A stretch of DNA of 64,000 nucleotides from Brassica napus (lineage: Eukaryota; Streptophyta; Magnoliopsida; Brassicales; Brassicaceae): the NCBI RefSeq assembly GCF_020379485.1, contig NC_063452.1, positions 39,434,208 to 39,498,207 on the forward strand, given 5' to 3'. Below, piece by piece: positions 23,645 to 36,529 of the stretch. The position numbers were made by a program, and so were the translations under genes. Under the pieces are notes generated by a model. The model had not been told where the DNA came from. It did not search any database and was given only the letters and a program-made list of their open reading frames with translations. How positions within the stretch are numbered: the stretch's first letter is position 1; every line of letters begins with the position of its first letter.

Positions 23645-26600
23645 AAATAACTGTCAAAGAAACGAAGTTGATTTCTATAGAATCACTCGAAACCTAAAAC
23701 GGCTGACGAAGACTAAATAAAGCAAAACGGGGAGATCGTATCCCCACCGCTAAAACGTTTTCTGAAGCCTAAGATTTCGTAAGAATTCAAGTATCACTTG
23801 CATAGTAACAAATTCCGCGAGTTGTCGATGTTTGTCACCTAAATCTTACTTCGGAAAAAACTACTTGAAACTTCCACGGATCAATCCCACAGATATGAGA
23901 AAAACTTCTGATTAAGCTTGGTTGCAATAATTAACCTCGTCACGGCTCTCGTACAGCCAAAACTTGAAAACTTCTTTACGGAACAAATCTTGTAAAAATT
24001 ATGCTCGACAACATCTTGCGAAATAACCTTTGCAAAAATTAAGCTCGACAACATTTTACGAAACAACTTTCGTAAAATTAAAATCGATAACATTCTGCGG
24101 AATAACTTTCGTAAAATTAAACTCGATATTATTTTTCGGAAAAAACTTTCGTAAAACTAAAGTTGGCAACATTTGACAACCTTCGAATATCTAATAACGA
24201 TCGTAGAAAAAGAATCTCGGATAAGGAAAGAGATAGAGCAAAATCCGAGAATCAAAATTCACCCATCCACCTCTCTCCACGGTCTCACCATCCTTCCTCT
24301 CACGCCTTGATTTGTCGCCAAAACCTCATCACCTGGCGAGTCTTCCTGATCATCCTTGGCATCTCTTGATCATCCCTGGCTATTCCTAAACGCTAAAAAG
24401 TTTTCGACGAGATGCTTATTCATTTTCGTAAAACCAATGATACTAAGATTGAAACATGGATCATGAAAACCACTAGATTGGCAGCAGCCTAAACGCGGCC
24501 AGGAAAGCAGAGAAGTCCAGGAAGAATCAATATTCTTGCTATTCGAAAAGGGCAGACAGACACGAAAAGAGTAAGGGCAAATGAGCAAGCAAAACAGAGA
24601 AGAGGCTAACCCGAATCTTCGAGAGAACTAAGGTATTTCCGACTTGAAATTTTTGAAATCAGACTTGGAATTTTCGTAGGAAATTACTTAGAAATTAAAA
24701 CGCCTTTGGGACTGCCATAGAACTTTAGGGAACTTAAAACCTAGGGGGATAGTCTAGCGAACTAAGTCTTAGACGATTTTTCCTGTCTTGGTATATCGTT
24801 CCATAACTGTTCAGCCAGATCTTACAAACCGATCTAAACTCTCTAAAATTCGAGAAACGATCGCCACGTATATCCAGCTCGCTTCCTAAAGAGAGAGAAA
24901 ACTAGAGACATGAACGTCGTCTTAAACCCGATTTGTTTCTAGCGATTTTCTCAAAACATATTCCAAGTCGTCAACCTGGAAACAACCAAATCATAGTCCC
25001 AGCGTCGTCTTTAAATCGAACCGGATTGTCGATCATTCCAAACCTCGGAAGAAGAAACGTACACAACCCTTCAAAGTTTCGGTTCAACCGTTTTCTTTCG
25101 TAAATAAAAAAGAGGGAGTAGGTACGTATACTATACTCGTATACTCCCAAACTTAAATTTTTTTTGCAAATCGTCAAGAAAACGCTTTCGTCAAAGCAAA
25201 TCGTCCCAAATAGGCAAACAACAATCGAAATTTTTTCTAAACGCCAGCAACGTATCCAGACGATCAGGAACATAATCTCAAAGACTATACAGCATTTCTT
25301 GTTGCAATCATGCGTATAGAAAACCTGTACCAATATCAAAATGAAACTCGACGATTAGCCAAAGTCTTGAAACCCTCTCCGGCTTTATAAAGACAGTTTC
25401 ATATAAAAAATTTTACGAGAAATCTTCAAGCATCAAAGCATTTCTTCAGTCTCCGTTGAACAAAGTGAGTCACGGTAATGCATCGAAAACATTTGCGACG
25501 AAGAAAACTTGAGAATAAAAGTAGCAGCGAGCACATTAAAGGGAATACTTTCTTCCCAATCATTGGCTAGATCTACCGCTGCTTGACCAATTCGTTCCAG
25601 AAACGAATATGTCATGAGAATCCTCTCAAAAGCCTATGAAAACGTTATGCGACTAAATCGTTGCGAAATAAACTTCGGTAACACTCCATGAGTAACTCCA
25701 AGCAACTTTCACCAAAGATCGAAATCAAAGTAGAAATGTTTCTCGTAAAACCCGCAGAAACACCACTACTTTGACATGTGTATACGTATCACCGATTTAC
25801 AACCCTCGTAAAACCGGTCGCCCATTACTTACGCGAATAATCCTTCGTACAATCAGATCAACTCATACGAAGAAACTTTCAAAAGTAAACATAACAGCTT
25901 TTACGAAGAAATATTTTTCGTATAGTAAATACAAAGCTGTAAAATCTAACTTTGGATGATCAATCTAAAGAGAGATCTCTTCGCATTACGATTTAATAGA
26001 TCTCATAATTGCCATGCGGATCACTGGCTTCTGCGTTTCGTTCCCCTCGGTCACATCCGAGCAGGCAATCGTCCCGCAACTGACTCCGTATTGGTTCTGT
26101 ATCAAACCTCTTAGGCTACGTCTTCCTCAGACAAAAACAAATCAATTTTCATAAGACTATATGTAAAATTATACGAAACATTCATCGTATAACTGAGACC
26201 TAAAGCGGAGAATCGTTTTCTATGACTATCGGCCATCTTAACACAGATAACTCCGGCAAACTTGGCCTATCAATCTCGACAAGCCATCTTTGGCCCTCGG
26301 TCAATTACGCCTTCCAGTAAAGGTCCAAACCAGAATTTGGCATCCCCTTTAAGGACGATCGTAAACTAACATGACCTTAATGTTAACACGAAAGTACCAT
26401 GGTCTAATCCTTGACCTACAATGTCCTTGGCTATCTGAGTGAACACATCCTTCACGCCATGCCAAACTATTTGAGAAACCATCGCTCCATCACTTAACGG
26501 CTAAACGACAATCTACAATTTGTCTAAAAACGTCTTGTGAGTATTAAGAGAATAATTATCGTATAGCCCACAGTCGGAAATCATATGATAAATTCTTTAT

Positions 26601-28077
26601 AACGAAACTCAGTCCTAACAACCAAACGGTTATCGGAAAACCTAAACTTGTCGACAATCGAACAAGTTCGATACATTCCACAATTCACTTTAAACTATGT
26701 TTTACCCATAATACGCGGCATGTAAGGAAAAAATGGTAACAAAGCTCCTAGAGCTCTACGAAACATCCTAAAAAATGCACGAAATAGATCTCAGAAGGCC
26801 AAAACTTCACAAAGCACTATGAAGGAAAACGCTTCTTCCCATGGAAAAATTTACCCGACCCCTCGGTCTTAATTCCTCGATCACAAATCAAACTATTAGC
26901 ATCCGAACAACAATAATAGTTTTGGCTGCGAACATCCACAGACAAACCAAAAATGTTTCTCCGACGTAGGGTTAAGACTAAACTCTTGCAACACCGCGAA
27001 ACATCTTCAAGCCCGCAAACATTTCAACCACGAAAACGCGGCATGCAAAAGAAAAACCAACCTTCAGTATCGCGAGACGTCGCAGACGCTTGAAGAATAA
27101 CTTTTTTCGACAAAAATACCTTCCTCGATAAAAACACCTTATTTGTAGACCAAACAGTCATACACACTAACATCTTCTCAAACACGTATCCTTCGCGAAG
27201 AGTCAAAAACGGTAATATCTACCGATAAGTTTGTTGCTGAACACAACAAACTCTCAACATCCTAAACAGACTAAGCCATCTCGTAGAGATAGCTCTCGAA
27301 CACCCGACACAAGGGTAATAGCGCTATATAAAAATTCCAAAATTTTGGTCAGCACTTTCGGGAGATTTAAAAATTGTCCTCGAAGAGATGCTCAATTCCT
27401 ACCATACAAGTCACGTAAGCCGAGAAAATATCGCGGACTTTAAAGTGGGACGGAATCAGGTCGAAAACAATACAGAAAACGTAAGTTGAAGTAGTCATCG
27501 CACCCCTAAAGCCGTGACTAGACCTAGGTCTTGCCCTAAACCCAGCACACTGGTCTCTAACATCTCTAGGCATAATATCAAACACCCTGATACGAGATCC
27601 CAAAATTTATCTCTTGGCTAATATTCGAGGGTCTTCAGAAATCCCGCAAGTTTACGCACTGCAGAAAACTCTAGAAACATATCACTGATATAGCAGTTCA
27701 CACAGAGTTAGATTACGAGATGACAACTCGTAGTCTTCCCTCTACACCCATATAAAATGCCATCGGCAGCAACATGCCTGATAACCTCTACATATATACT
27801 AGACCGTAAAGGTCTCGCTGGAAAACAGGTCATAAGAACCTTAACTCCAAAACGAACTACGAAAGGCTTGATCCCTTCAACAAGGGTACGTAGGCAGCCG
27901 TCATAAGGCGCAGCCTCAATCTTATCGCGTTCCATTCTTAGAAGAGCGAGAAGACCACTTACGACAGACCATTTCAACCATTAATTCCGCCTAACTTACC
28001 TAACTTGCCTAACTTGCCAAGCCACTCGCTAGAACCTCAAGCTAGAAGCTCATGGTACTAACGAGCTGGGGGCTAAC
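23645..28077 (+). mobile_element. Tat-like retrotransposon derivative, repeat copy A
   Basis: 23645-27498 is repeated nearly unchanged in copy B. No gag or pol frame survives. Parts of it (about 25080-25140 and 27060-27600) match, in reverse complement and in the same order, the spacer between pol and the 3' LTR of the element at 30834-39686. Copy A ends with a polypurine tract (GAGCTGGGGGCTAAC) and an LTR-type start TGTTGGGGTC at 28078. I read it as the 3' internal region, and probably LTR parts, of a plus-strand Tat-like element. A TATA-like GCTATATAAAAATT lies at about 27323-27336. Small frames in it are conserved between copies only because the DNA is duplicated. Confidence 0.65.
28064..28077 (+). 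other. Polypurine tract before an LTR start
   Basis: GAGCTGGGGGCTAAC followed by TGTTGGGGTCAAAA matches the PPT/LTR junction of the element at 30834-39686 (minus strand GAGGGGCTAAC then TGTTGGGGTCAAAA). Confidence 0.7.
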
Positions 28078-30833
28078 TGTTGGGGTCAAAATCGGCCACG
28101 ACGGAATCAATGTCTGAAAGTCCCTGGAAAATATTTCTCGCAATAAAAATAACTGTCAGAGAAACGAAGTCGATTTCTATAGAATCACTCGAAACCTAAA
28201 ACTGCTGACGAAGACTAAATAAAGCAAAACGGGAGATCGTATCCCCACCGCTAAAACGTTTTCTAAAGCCTAAGATTTCAGAATTCAAGTATCACTTGCA
28301 TAGTGACAAATTCCGCGAGTTGTCGATGTTTGTCCCCTAAATCTTACTTCGAAAAAAACTACTCGAAACTTCCACGGATCAATCCCACGGATATGAGAAA
28401 TACTTCTGATTAAGCTTGGTTGCAATAATTAACCTCGTCACGGCTCTCGTACAGCCAAAACTTGAAAACTTCTTTATGGAACAAATCTCGTAAAAAATTA
28501 TGCTCGACAACATCTTGCGAAATAACCTTTGCAAAAATTAAGCTCGACAACATTTTACGAAACAACTTTCGTAAAATTAAAATCGATAACATTCTGCGGA
28601 ATAACTTTCGTAAAATTAAACTCAATATTATTTTTCGGAAAAAACTTTCGTAAAACTAAAGTTGGCAACATTTGACAACCTTCGAAAATCTAATAACGAT
28701 CGTAGAAAAAGAATCTCGGATAAGGAAAGAGATGGAGCAAAATCCGAGAATCAAAATTCGCCCATCCACCTCTCTCCACGGTCTCACCATCCTTCCTCTC
28801 ACGCCTTGATTTGTCGCCAAAACCTCATCACCGCCAAAACCTCATCACCTGGCGAGTCTTCTTGATCATCCTTGGCATCTCTTGATCGTCCCTGGCTATT
28901 CCTAAACGCTAAAAAGTTTTCGACGAGATGCTTATTCATTTTCGTAAAAACAATGATACTAAGATTGAAACATGGATCACGGAAACCAGTAGATTGGCAG
29001 CAGCCTAAACGCGGCCAGGAAAGCATAGAAGTCCAGGAAGAATCAATATTCTTGCTATTCGAAAAGGCCAGACAGACACGAAAAGAGTAAGGCCAAATGA
29101 GCAAGCAGAACGGAGAAGAGGCTAACCCGAATCTTCGAGAGAACTAAGGTATTTCCGACTTGAAATTTTTGAAATCAGACTTGGAATTTTCGTAGAAAAT
29201 TACTTAGAAATAAAAACGCCTTTGAGACTGCCATAGAACTTTAGGGAACTTAAAACCTAGGTGGATAGTCTAGCGAACTAAGTCTTAGGCGATTATTCCT
29301 GTCTCGGTATATCGTTCCATAACTGTTCAGCCAGATCTTGCAAACCAATCTAAACTCTGTAAAATTCGAGAAACGATCGCCACGCATATCCTGATCACTT
29401 CCTAAAGAGAGAAAAAACTAGAGACATGAACGTCATCTTAAAACTGATTCTTTTCTAGCGATTTTCTCAAAACCGACATATTCCAAGTCGTCAACCTGGA
29501 AACAACCAAATCACAGTCCCAGCGTCGTCTTTAAATCGACCCGGATTGTCGATCATTCCAAACCTCGGAAGAAGAAACGTACACAACCCTTCAAAGTTTC
29601 GGTTCAACCGTTTTCTTTCGTAAAGAAAAAAGAGGGAGTAGGTACGTATACTATACTCGTATACTCCCAAACTTCAAAAACTTTTGCAAATCGTCAAGAA
29701 AACGCTTTCGTCAAACCAAATCATCCCAAATAGGTAAACAACAATCGAAAATTTGTCTGAACGCCAGCAACGTATCCAGATGATCATGAACATAATCTCA
29801 AAGACTATACAGCATTTCTTGTCGCAATCATGCGTATAGAAAACCTGTACCAATATCAAAATGAAACTCGACGATTAGCCAAAGTCTTGAAACCCTCTCC
29901 GGCTTTATAAAGACAGTTTCATATAAAAAAATTTACGACAAATCTTCAGGCATCAAAGCATTTCTTCAGTCTCCGTTGAACAAAGTGAGTCACGGTAATG
30001 CATCGAAAACATTTGCGACGAAGAAAACTTGAGAATAAAAGTAGCAGCGAGCACATTAAAGGGAATAAATCCTTCCCGATCATTGGCTAGATCTACCGCT
30101 AGTTGACCAATTCGTTCCAGAAACGAATATGTCATGAGAATCCTCTCAAAATCCTGTGAAAACGTTATGCGACTAAATCGTAGTGAAATAAACTTCGGTA
30201 ACACTCCATGAGTAACTCCAAGCAACTTTCACCAAAAATCGAAATCAAAGTAGAAATGTTTCTCGTAAAACCCGCAGAAACAACGCTACTTTGACATGTG
30301 TATACGTATCACCGATTTACAACCCTCGTAAAACCGGTCGCCCATTACTTTTGCGAAAAATCCTTCGTACAATCAGATCAAGTCATACGAAGAAATTTCA
30401 AAAGTAAACATAACAGTTTTTCGAAGAAATATTTTTCGTATAGCAAATACAAAGCTGTAAAATCTGACTTTGGATGATCAATCTAAAGAGAGAGATCTTT
30501 GCATTACGATTTAATAGATCTCATAATTTAGCCATGCGGATCACTGGTTTCTGCGTTTCGTTCCTCTCGGTCACATCCGAGCAGGCAATTGTCCCGCAAC
30601 TGACTCCGCATTGGTTATGTATCAAACCTCTTAGGCTACGTCTTCCTCAGACAAAAACAAATCAATTTTCATAAGACTATAGGTAACATTATACGAAACA
30701 TTCATCGTATAACTAAGACCTAAAGCAGAGAATCGTTTTCTATGACTATCGGCCATCTTAACACAGATAACTCCGGCAAACTTAGCCTATCAATCTCGAC
30801 AAACCCTCTTTGGCCCTCGGTCAATTACGCCTT

Positions 30834-31903
30834 TGTGGGAACCAAAATTCACACCGTCGATTATAATCAATAATAATGGAGGAAAACCGAGTGAACCCGT
30901 TTTTCCTTGAAGGTCCGAATTCTCTGCGTAATCACTTTAGAACGATAAAAAGATAGATAATCGCTCAAAGGCGTTTTATTGAATAGTATGAATACAAGAT
31001 TTCTACGAGAGGAGTAGAGATATGCTAACTATCGGAACAACAGGACAAGAGGCGGCCAAGACGTCCTAAGCCTTGCCGTTCTAGTCTAACCACCTAAGCC
31101 CTAAGTTCTCTAAGCTAGCAGGAGTTCTCTAAGTCTAAATTCTCGGCCCCTTTTTCTTCTGCTCCTGCTCTCCTTATATAGTCGCTCTAGGTCGGTGGCC
31201 CATCCTTCGCCTTCGGGCCCAAGTCTATCTCTTTCGGGCATATTCCATTTTTCATCGATCATGATAGTTATCCTCGAATCTTTACATTTATCGTTGGAAA
31301 CTTAGCATTTGTCGTATTTCTGCGAGTTAGGACAAACCATCATAACTTTTATGGGCTCGAATCCCTTCTGAGAGCGTAGATGGACCTCTAGACCAGTCTG
31401 GATCCTTGCGGACCGTTCTTAGGCCTTTTGGCGTTTATACGATTTCTCGGTTTTGGTCATAAAACTTCGAGAATAACTTTAATCGAAACGAAACGAGAAG
31501 TATATGGTCCAGAAGGTCAGATATCACAGCTATACAGAAGATATGGGAGTCGAAGTAAGTCGGACAGGCCAGGATCAGGTCGAGCTCGCCGGGCGAGCCG
31601 ACTCGCGTGACGGCCGAACTCGCCGGCGAACACAACCATGCGACGGTTCAGCTCGCCGGCGAGCTGACCGGCGAGCTGACCGCCGTGTGGTTGCACTCGC
31701 CCAGCGAGCTGACCGGCGTTATGGTTGAGCTCGCCGGCGAGCTGACCCGCATGACGGTTCAGCTCTCCGGCGAGTGGCTTTTGTGCGGGATTCGCTCGTT
31801 CGTTCACTTCCAATCTTTCTTTCAGTGAATGTTTTGCGAGAAATCCGTGAATAAGAAATAATCATAGCCGTTGATTTCGAAATAACCGTTTTTGACCCCA
31901 ACA
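30834..31903 (-). repeat. 3' LTR of the Tat-like element
   Basis: Minus strand starts TGTTGGGGTC and ends GGTTCCCACA. It contains a minus-strand TATA (CTATATAAGG, about 31173-31182). Around 31570-31790 there is an array built on the 14 base palindrome GCTCGCCGGCGAGC. Short frames at 31428-31901 come from this array. Confidence 0.93.
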
Positions 31904-32104
31904 GTTAGCCCCTCAGCCCGTAAGACTCGGAGACGATTTTGCGGGCGAATGATATGAATTAGAAATCGAAATCTTTGGCTAAGAATATTTATTGCAGAAA
32001 GCCACGTCACCCTCAAATCCTTATAAGTAGCAACTCACCACTCCTCATTCTTCACACATCTATTTCTCTCACATTCTCTTTTTCTTCAAACTAATCTATC
32101 AAGA
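31904..32104 (+). promoter_or_regulatory. PPT (minus) and putative promoter/leader of the antisense gene (plus)
   Basis: 31904-31916 is the element's polypurine tract on the minus strand (CTGAGGGGCTAAC). On the plus strand a TATA-like TTATAAGTAG at 32021-32030 lies 75-84 bases before the ATG at 32105, followed by a CT-rich leader (TTTCTCTCACATTCTC), a typical plant 5' UTR composition. Confidence 0.5.
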
Positions 32105-33359
32105 ATGTCTTCCTCCCCAAGTGAAAAGAAAAGATCCGACGTCGAGATGGGTGAGGCCAACTCGGTACTTCCGACTCCGGCCATGCACGAAGCTACTCCA
32201 ACCTTCATCGCCGGGTTTCTTTCTTTCAAAGAGAGACTGTCCAGACGCAGTGTCGAGAAGGAAGGGGGTCGGATTCAGCCTGAAGTGCCAGCTATCCTTT
32301 CTTCGCCTGCGATGTCGACCTCGGCAGGAGGAAACAAGTCCCCTGGTGATGCCACGCCTCTCGCAGAATCGGCCGTGATTCCTGTTCAAGTTCCGGAGGT
32401 CTCGGCTCAACCCTCGGGTTCTTCGACCACACCAGTCCCAGCTCCTAAGGAGGAGAAGGCGACGGAGTTGATGCCTCCACCTTTGGATAGGAAGGAGATC
32501 GTCCTAGGGCTTCCCGCGTCCAGTGCTGCTCCTTTGACCAAAAGCCACAAGAGGACTGGCGTTGCGACCGAGACTGTCAAGAAGAGGAGATGTACCGCTG
32601 GCGCGGAAGGGGAGCGCTCGGGACCTTTGTCGCAACATCGTGCCATGGTTTGTTTCGACTATTTTCAGCATGAGCCACCTTGTTCTACGATTATCCTGAC
32701 TCTTATTTCCTGTATAGTTTGTATCCCTAATTGACGGGATGCTCAGCGACTGCGGATCAGAGATAGAGCGTTCGACAAGGGGCCTGGCTGAATTGCGAGA
32801 GGCGTTGAAGCAAGCCGAGGCCGCGTTGAAATCTACTGAAGCCGCTCGTGCTGCTGAGCTTTCTCAGTTGGAGGTTCGGGTCAGCGATCTCGAGCGGGAC
32901 CTCGGAAAGTTGGCGAGTGCATTGTTCAACCTGAAGAAAGAGAAGAAGAGCAAGGCTTCCGAACTCCGTCGTCTCCAACGTGAAATTCAGAACCGAGAAG
33001 AGTCGAGGACTGTCGTTTCGAGGGATGATTTTCACACTCGCCTGACGAGGATGGCTGTTCTGTTCGATTCCCTCATGGCGGTCCATGTGAAGGACCTGCC
33101 TCTGGCGAGCGTCGAGGGAAGCCTGAACGAGATCCACCTGCTTAAAGGCGACATGGTTCTGACTCTGGACTCCGAAGAAACCATGCTGTTGTCTCGCAAG
33201 GAGGAATTGAATGCTTCCGACGGGGACTTCGACTCGATCCTCTCTCAGCTGCAGTTTGAGTGCACCCTCACGCCGTGTTCGGAAGAGACCGAGGGGCATG
33301 GCCCCGTGGCTGAACAAGGTGGAGATGTTGCGAGCGGGAGAGGGAGGCAATGGCGGTGA
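32105..33359 (+). CDS. Antisense gene of the Tat-like element (two exons, coiled-coil protein)
   Basis: Exon 1 is 32105-32647 (181 codons from ATG) and exon 2 is 32718-33359. The 70 base intron starts GTTTGT and ends TCCTGTATAG; removing it joins the two frames in phase and skips a stop at about 32732. The predicted product is about 394 residues. Residues 1-145 are Pro/Ser/Ala-rich and probably disordered, a basic bipartite cluster (KSHKR...KKRR) near 146-162 looks like a nuclear localisation signal, and about 190-285 is a heptad-like Leu/Ala/Glu coiled coil. It lies opposite to pol, next to the 3' LTR, like the antisense ORFs known in Tat elements. Function is unknown. The intron is inferred from sequence only. 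Confidence 0.65.
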
Positions 33360-34857
33360 GGTTGAGGATGAAGGTAGTGCTCCGAGGAATGCTTAGGGTA
33401 ATGATCCTTTCGGGGATTTTTTTTTATTTTCTGTTTCGGCCTGTTTGTGAGGCCACAGTTTGCATGTTTCGGGACTGGCCATTGGTGGCTTTGAATCCCT
33501 GGCCTTGTTTGGGCCTTTTGTATTATGCTTGGCTCAATCTATAAAATCTTTTCGGTTTATTATAAATCGAGAGAACTCCGGGTTTTTTGAAGTTAGAGGG
33601 CGAAGGAGTGAGTTGTCGTTTCGTTCCTTGCCCCCGGACGATCACCGTATCCATAGTCTGTTGAGCGTGCAGCTTTTGCTTTGTGCGAGGACTCGTGAAA
33701 ACGTATAGACTTAAGTGAAGAGAAAAGTTTTGGGATCTCATATCGGGATGTCGATATTATGCCTTTGAGATGTCAGGATCCAGCAAGACTGGGTTTAGGG
33801 CAAGGCCTAGGTTTACTTTCGGACTAAGGCTATGCGATGACACGTCGGCTTTCGTTTTGCATGTTTGCGATTTCTACCTGATTCATACCGATATAAAGTC
33901 CGCGAAGTGTTATCGGCTTATATGACTTGTCTTGGCATGAATCGAGCTACTTCCAAAGGCTGTTTGGAGGTGCTGGCCAAAATTTTGGATTTTCTTGTAT
34001 AGCGCGCTATGGTATCCTTGTCGGATGTAAGAGAGCCTATCCTTTCGAGGGCGGCTAGTGTCTGTTTAGGACGTTAGGGTTCGTTTGTTGTGATCAGCAA
34101 CAAAGAAGCAATGCCATTTTAAAGGCATTTCACCGTTAGAGGTATGTTGATTTTTGGAAACAAGAGTGTTGTTTCCATAAGTGTTGGAAAGACCGTAACT
34201 TCAAGCGTGTTGCGACGTCTCACAGTGGCAGAAGTTAATCTTTTTTTTTTTGTTTTGAGCCGCATTTTTCTTGCGGGCTTTTTACCAAGGATGCCTTTTT
34301 TTTATGAGCATTCGTGGGTTTGTTGGTTTTAGCGTGATAGCTGATTTAGGCGTTCTGGGCGAGTTCTGGACTGCCGTTCTGGCCGTTTGTCGGGTAGTGG
34401 GCTTAGCGATTGAGCGTCGCATTTTTTTTTTTTTGTAAAAAGTTCCGAAAAGATCGACTTTTTTGAAAGTTGTGGGAGTATACGAGTATACGTACCCATT
34501 CCCCCCCCCCTTTTTTTAAGATGGGGGATAGCTGAACTCGCTGGGCGAGCTGCCTACGTACCCTTTTTTCGGGGATCAAGCCATCTCGTAGTTCTTCGGA
34601 TCCACTTTACGATTAGTGGTAGTATTTCTTAAGATGCATCGCGTTCCAGGTTCTTTGGATCTTGACGTCCTGCATGTTTGCGATTTGGTATGATCCTGGT
34701 CGGAATACCTTTATGACCTTGTATGGGCCTTCCAAGTTTGCTCCCAGTTTTCCTACGTTACGTTCGGCAGTGTTTTGGAAGACGTTGCGCATGACCAGGT
34801 CGCCTTCTTTGAACCTGCGATGGCGAACGTTGAGTTGTAGTATTTTACGGTGGCGTG
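33360..34857. other. Spacer between antisense gene and integrase
   Basis: No gene. 33750-34500 matches copy A of the flanking repeat in reverse complement (for example GGGTTTAGGGCAAG at 33790 and GGGAGTATACGAGTATA at about 34471). T-rich runs occur near 34240 and 34420, and a C-run at 34501-34510. A single GAACTCGCTGGGCGAGCTG copy near 34534 echoes the LTR palindrome array. Confidence 0.7.
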
Positions 34858-35796
34858 CTAGTAATTTTGGATCCGTATGAGAGCATGATCTCGCCGCTCG
34901 TTAATAAGATCGAGTTCGTCTAGCAGCATTGCGCTGTTAAGATCTTCTCGTTCGGGGAGGAATCTTCTCCGTACTCCGGGAAATTCTACTTCCGCAGGGA
35001 TCATACATTCCGTTCCGTAAACGAGGGTGAATGGGGTTTCACCCGTAGCCCGTCTCGGGGTCGTACGATGCGACCAAAGAACTCCTTCGAGCTCTTCTGC
35101 CCATCGCCCCTTTTTGGCTTCTAAGCGCTTTTTTAACCCGTCGAGGACGGTTTTGTTGATGGTCTCTGTCTGGCCTTTGCACTGCGGATATCTGGGAGTC
35201 GACTTGGTCAGTCGTATCTTCCACTTCTCGCAGAATGCTTCGAATCGGGTAGAGATGAACTGAGATCCGTTGTCCGTCATGATTTCGTAAGGGACCCCGT
35301 GTCTGGTGATGATGTTCTTCCATACGAAGTTCTCGACTTGTACGTCTTTGATACTTGCGTAGGAATCTGCCTCTACCCACTTTGAGAAGAAATCCGTGAG
35401 GACCAGGAGGAAGCGTTTCTGCTTCGAGTTGTGTAATGGCCCGACGATATCCATGGACCATCGCATGAAGGGATACGGAGACGAGATGGACGAGAGGACT
35501 TCCGCGGGTTGATGGATTGTCGGCGCGTGCCTTTGGCATTTTTCGCACTTCCGTGCGATTTTCTCGCAGTCTTTGATCATAGTTGGCCAGTAATAACCAT
35601 GGCGTTTTATTTTTACGGCAAGAGATCTTCCGCCGGAGTGGTTCCCACATGATCCGGAATGAACCTCCTCCATTACTCCTCTTGCTTTTTCGCCTTCGGC
35701 GCAGGTCATGAGTGGGCGGAGAATCTCCATTTGTAGATTTCTCCTTCTACCGTTACATATCGCGCGGCCTGGGTCTTGATTTTGCGGGCCGCCCAT
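34858..35796 (-). pseudogene. Tat-like integrase
   Basis: HHCC zinc-binding module ([19 protein letters not shown]), then the core with Asp in MDIVGPLH, Asp in IMTDNGSQF and Glu in [29 protein letters not shown] is the conserved region after the core. The frame is open through 312 codons, but its N-terminal 30 residues ([11 protein letters not shown]...) are out of frame with the protein expected, so a shift lies near 35700-35760. Confidence 0.9.
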
Positions 35797-35842
35797 TTCT
35801 CAGTGGGAAGCGTTCCGTTGATTATGTATGCTCAGATTGGCT

Positions 35843-36529
35843 CTAGCCATGGGCTGTCGCAGCCGTATTCCTACTGATCCACATTTTCTCCTGTGGGTCT
35901 TCGACTTCGTCCGCATTTTCGATTTGTGCTCGAATCAGATTGGTGACCACTGGTCCGATGCTTGGGTGTTCGATGAACTCGACGAGGATTACTCGTCTTA
36001 GTTCATAATCCGAACTTGATGCGAGTGCGGCCAAGGCATCCGCCTGAGTGTTTTCCGAGCGAGGAATCCTAGTGAGGGCGAAGTGGTTGAAGTTTCGGGA
36101 GAGGTCTTGGATGAGTTTTAGATATGCATCCATTCTTTCGTCCCTCACTTCGTATTCTCCGCTGTACTAATTTGTGACTAACTGAGAGTCACAGTAAGCG
36201 TGTATGTTGCGGATCTTAAGCCCATGGGCTAATCGTAATCCTGCGACGAGTGCTTCATATTCGGCCTCGTTGTTCGACGGATGGAATTCCAATCGGAACG
36301 ATTGTTCCAAGACTTCGCCGATCGAAGACGTGAGCCGGATTCCGATCCCGGATCCTTGTTTGGACGATGATCTGTCGACGTGAAGGATCCAGGTTGAGTC
36401 TGGTTCCGTGTTTGTCATATCCCCCGTGGGCAATTCTACCAAGAAGTCTGCTAGTATTTGAGATTTTGGGCAGGTTCTTGGGCGGTACTCCACGTCGTAC
36501 TCGCTTAGTTCGATTGCCCATTTTGCGAG
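35843..36529 (-). pseudogene. Second RNase H (archaeal-type) of the Tat-like element
   Basis: Reads WILHVDRSSSKQGSGIGI (first catalytic Asp), SNNEAEYEALVAGL (Glu), AYCDSQLV (Asp) and NTQADALAALA (Asp), the plant-type RNase H acquired by Tat elements in addition to the ordinary one. Stops lie at 36164-36166 (TAG) and between this and the first RNase H at about 36530 (TGA); both fit C-to-T decay. Confidence 0.88.

Noticed and set aside
23645..28077. Copy A as a simple 3.9 kb 5' LTR with a 0.6 kb internal region (LARD type)
   Set aside because: No primer site follows 27498, and homology to another element's spacer continues across it; kept only as an alternative.
23881..30225. Small frames conserved between the two long repeats (for example 24370-24588 and 25433-25615)
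   Set aside because: Conservation is explained by recent DNA duplication; no codon-level evidence or known family.
31428..31901. Several frames on both strands (and 39189-39720)
   Set aside because: They read through the palindrome array of the Tat LTRs.
33211..33741. Further frames around the end of the antisense gene
   Set aside because: Overlap exon 2 in other frames or lie in T-rich spacer; none continues the coiled-coil protein.
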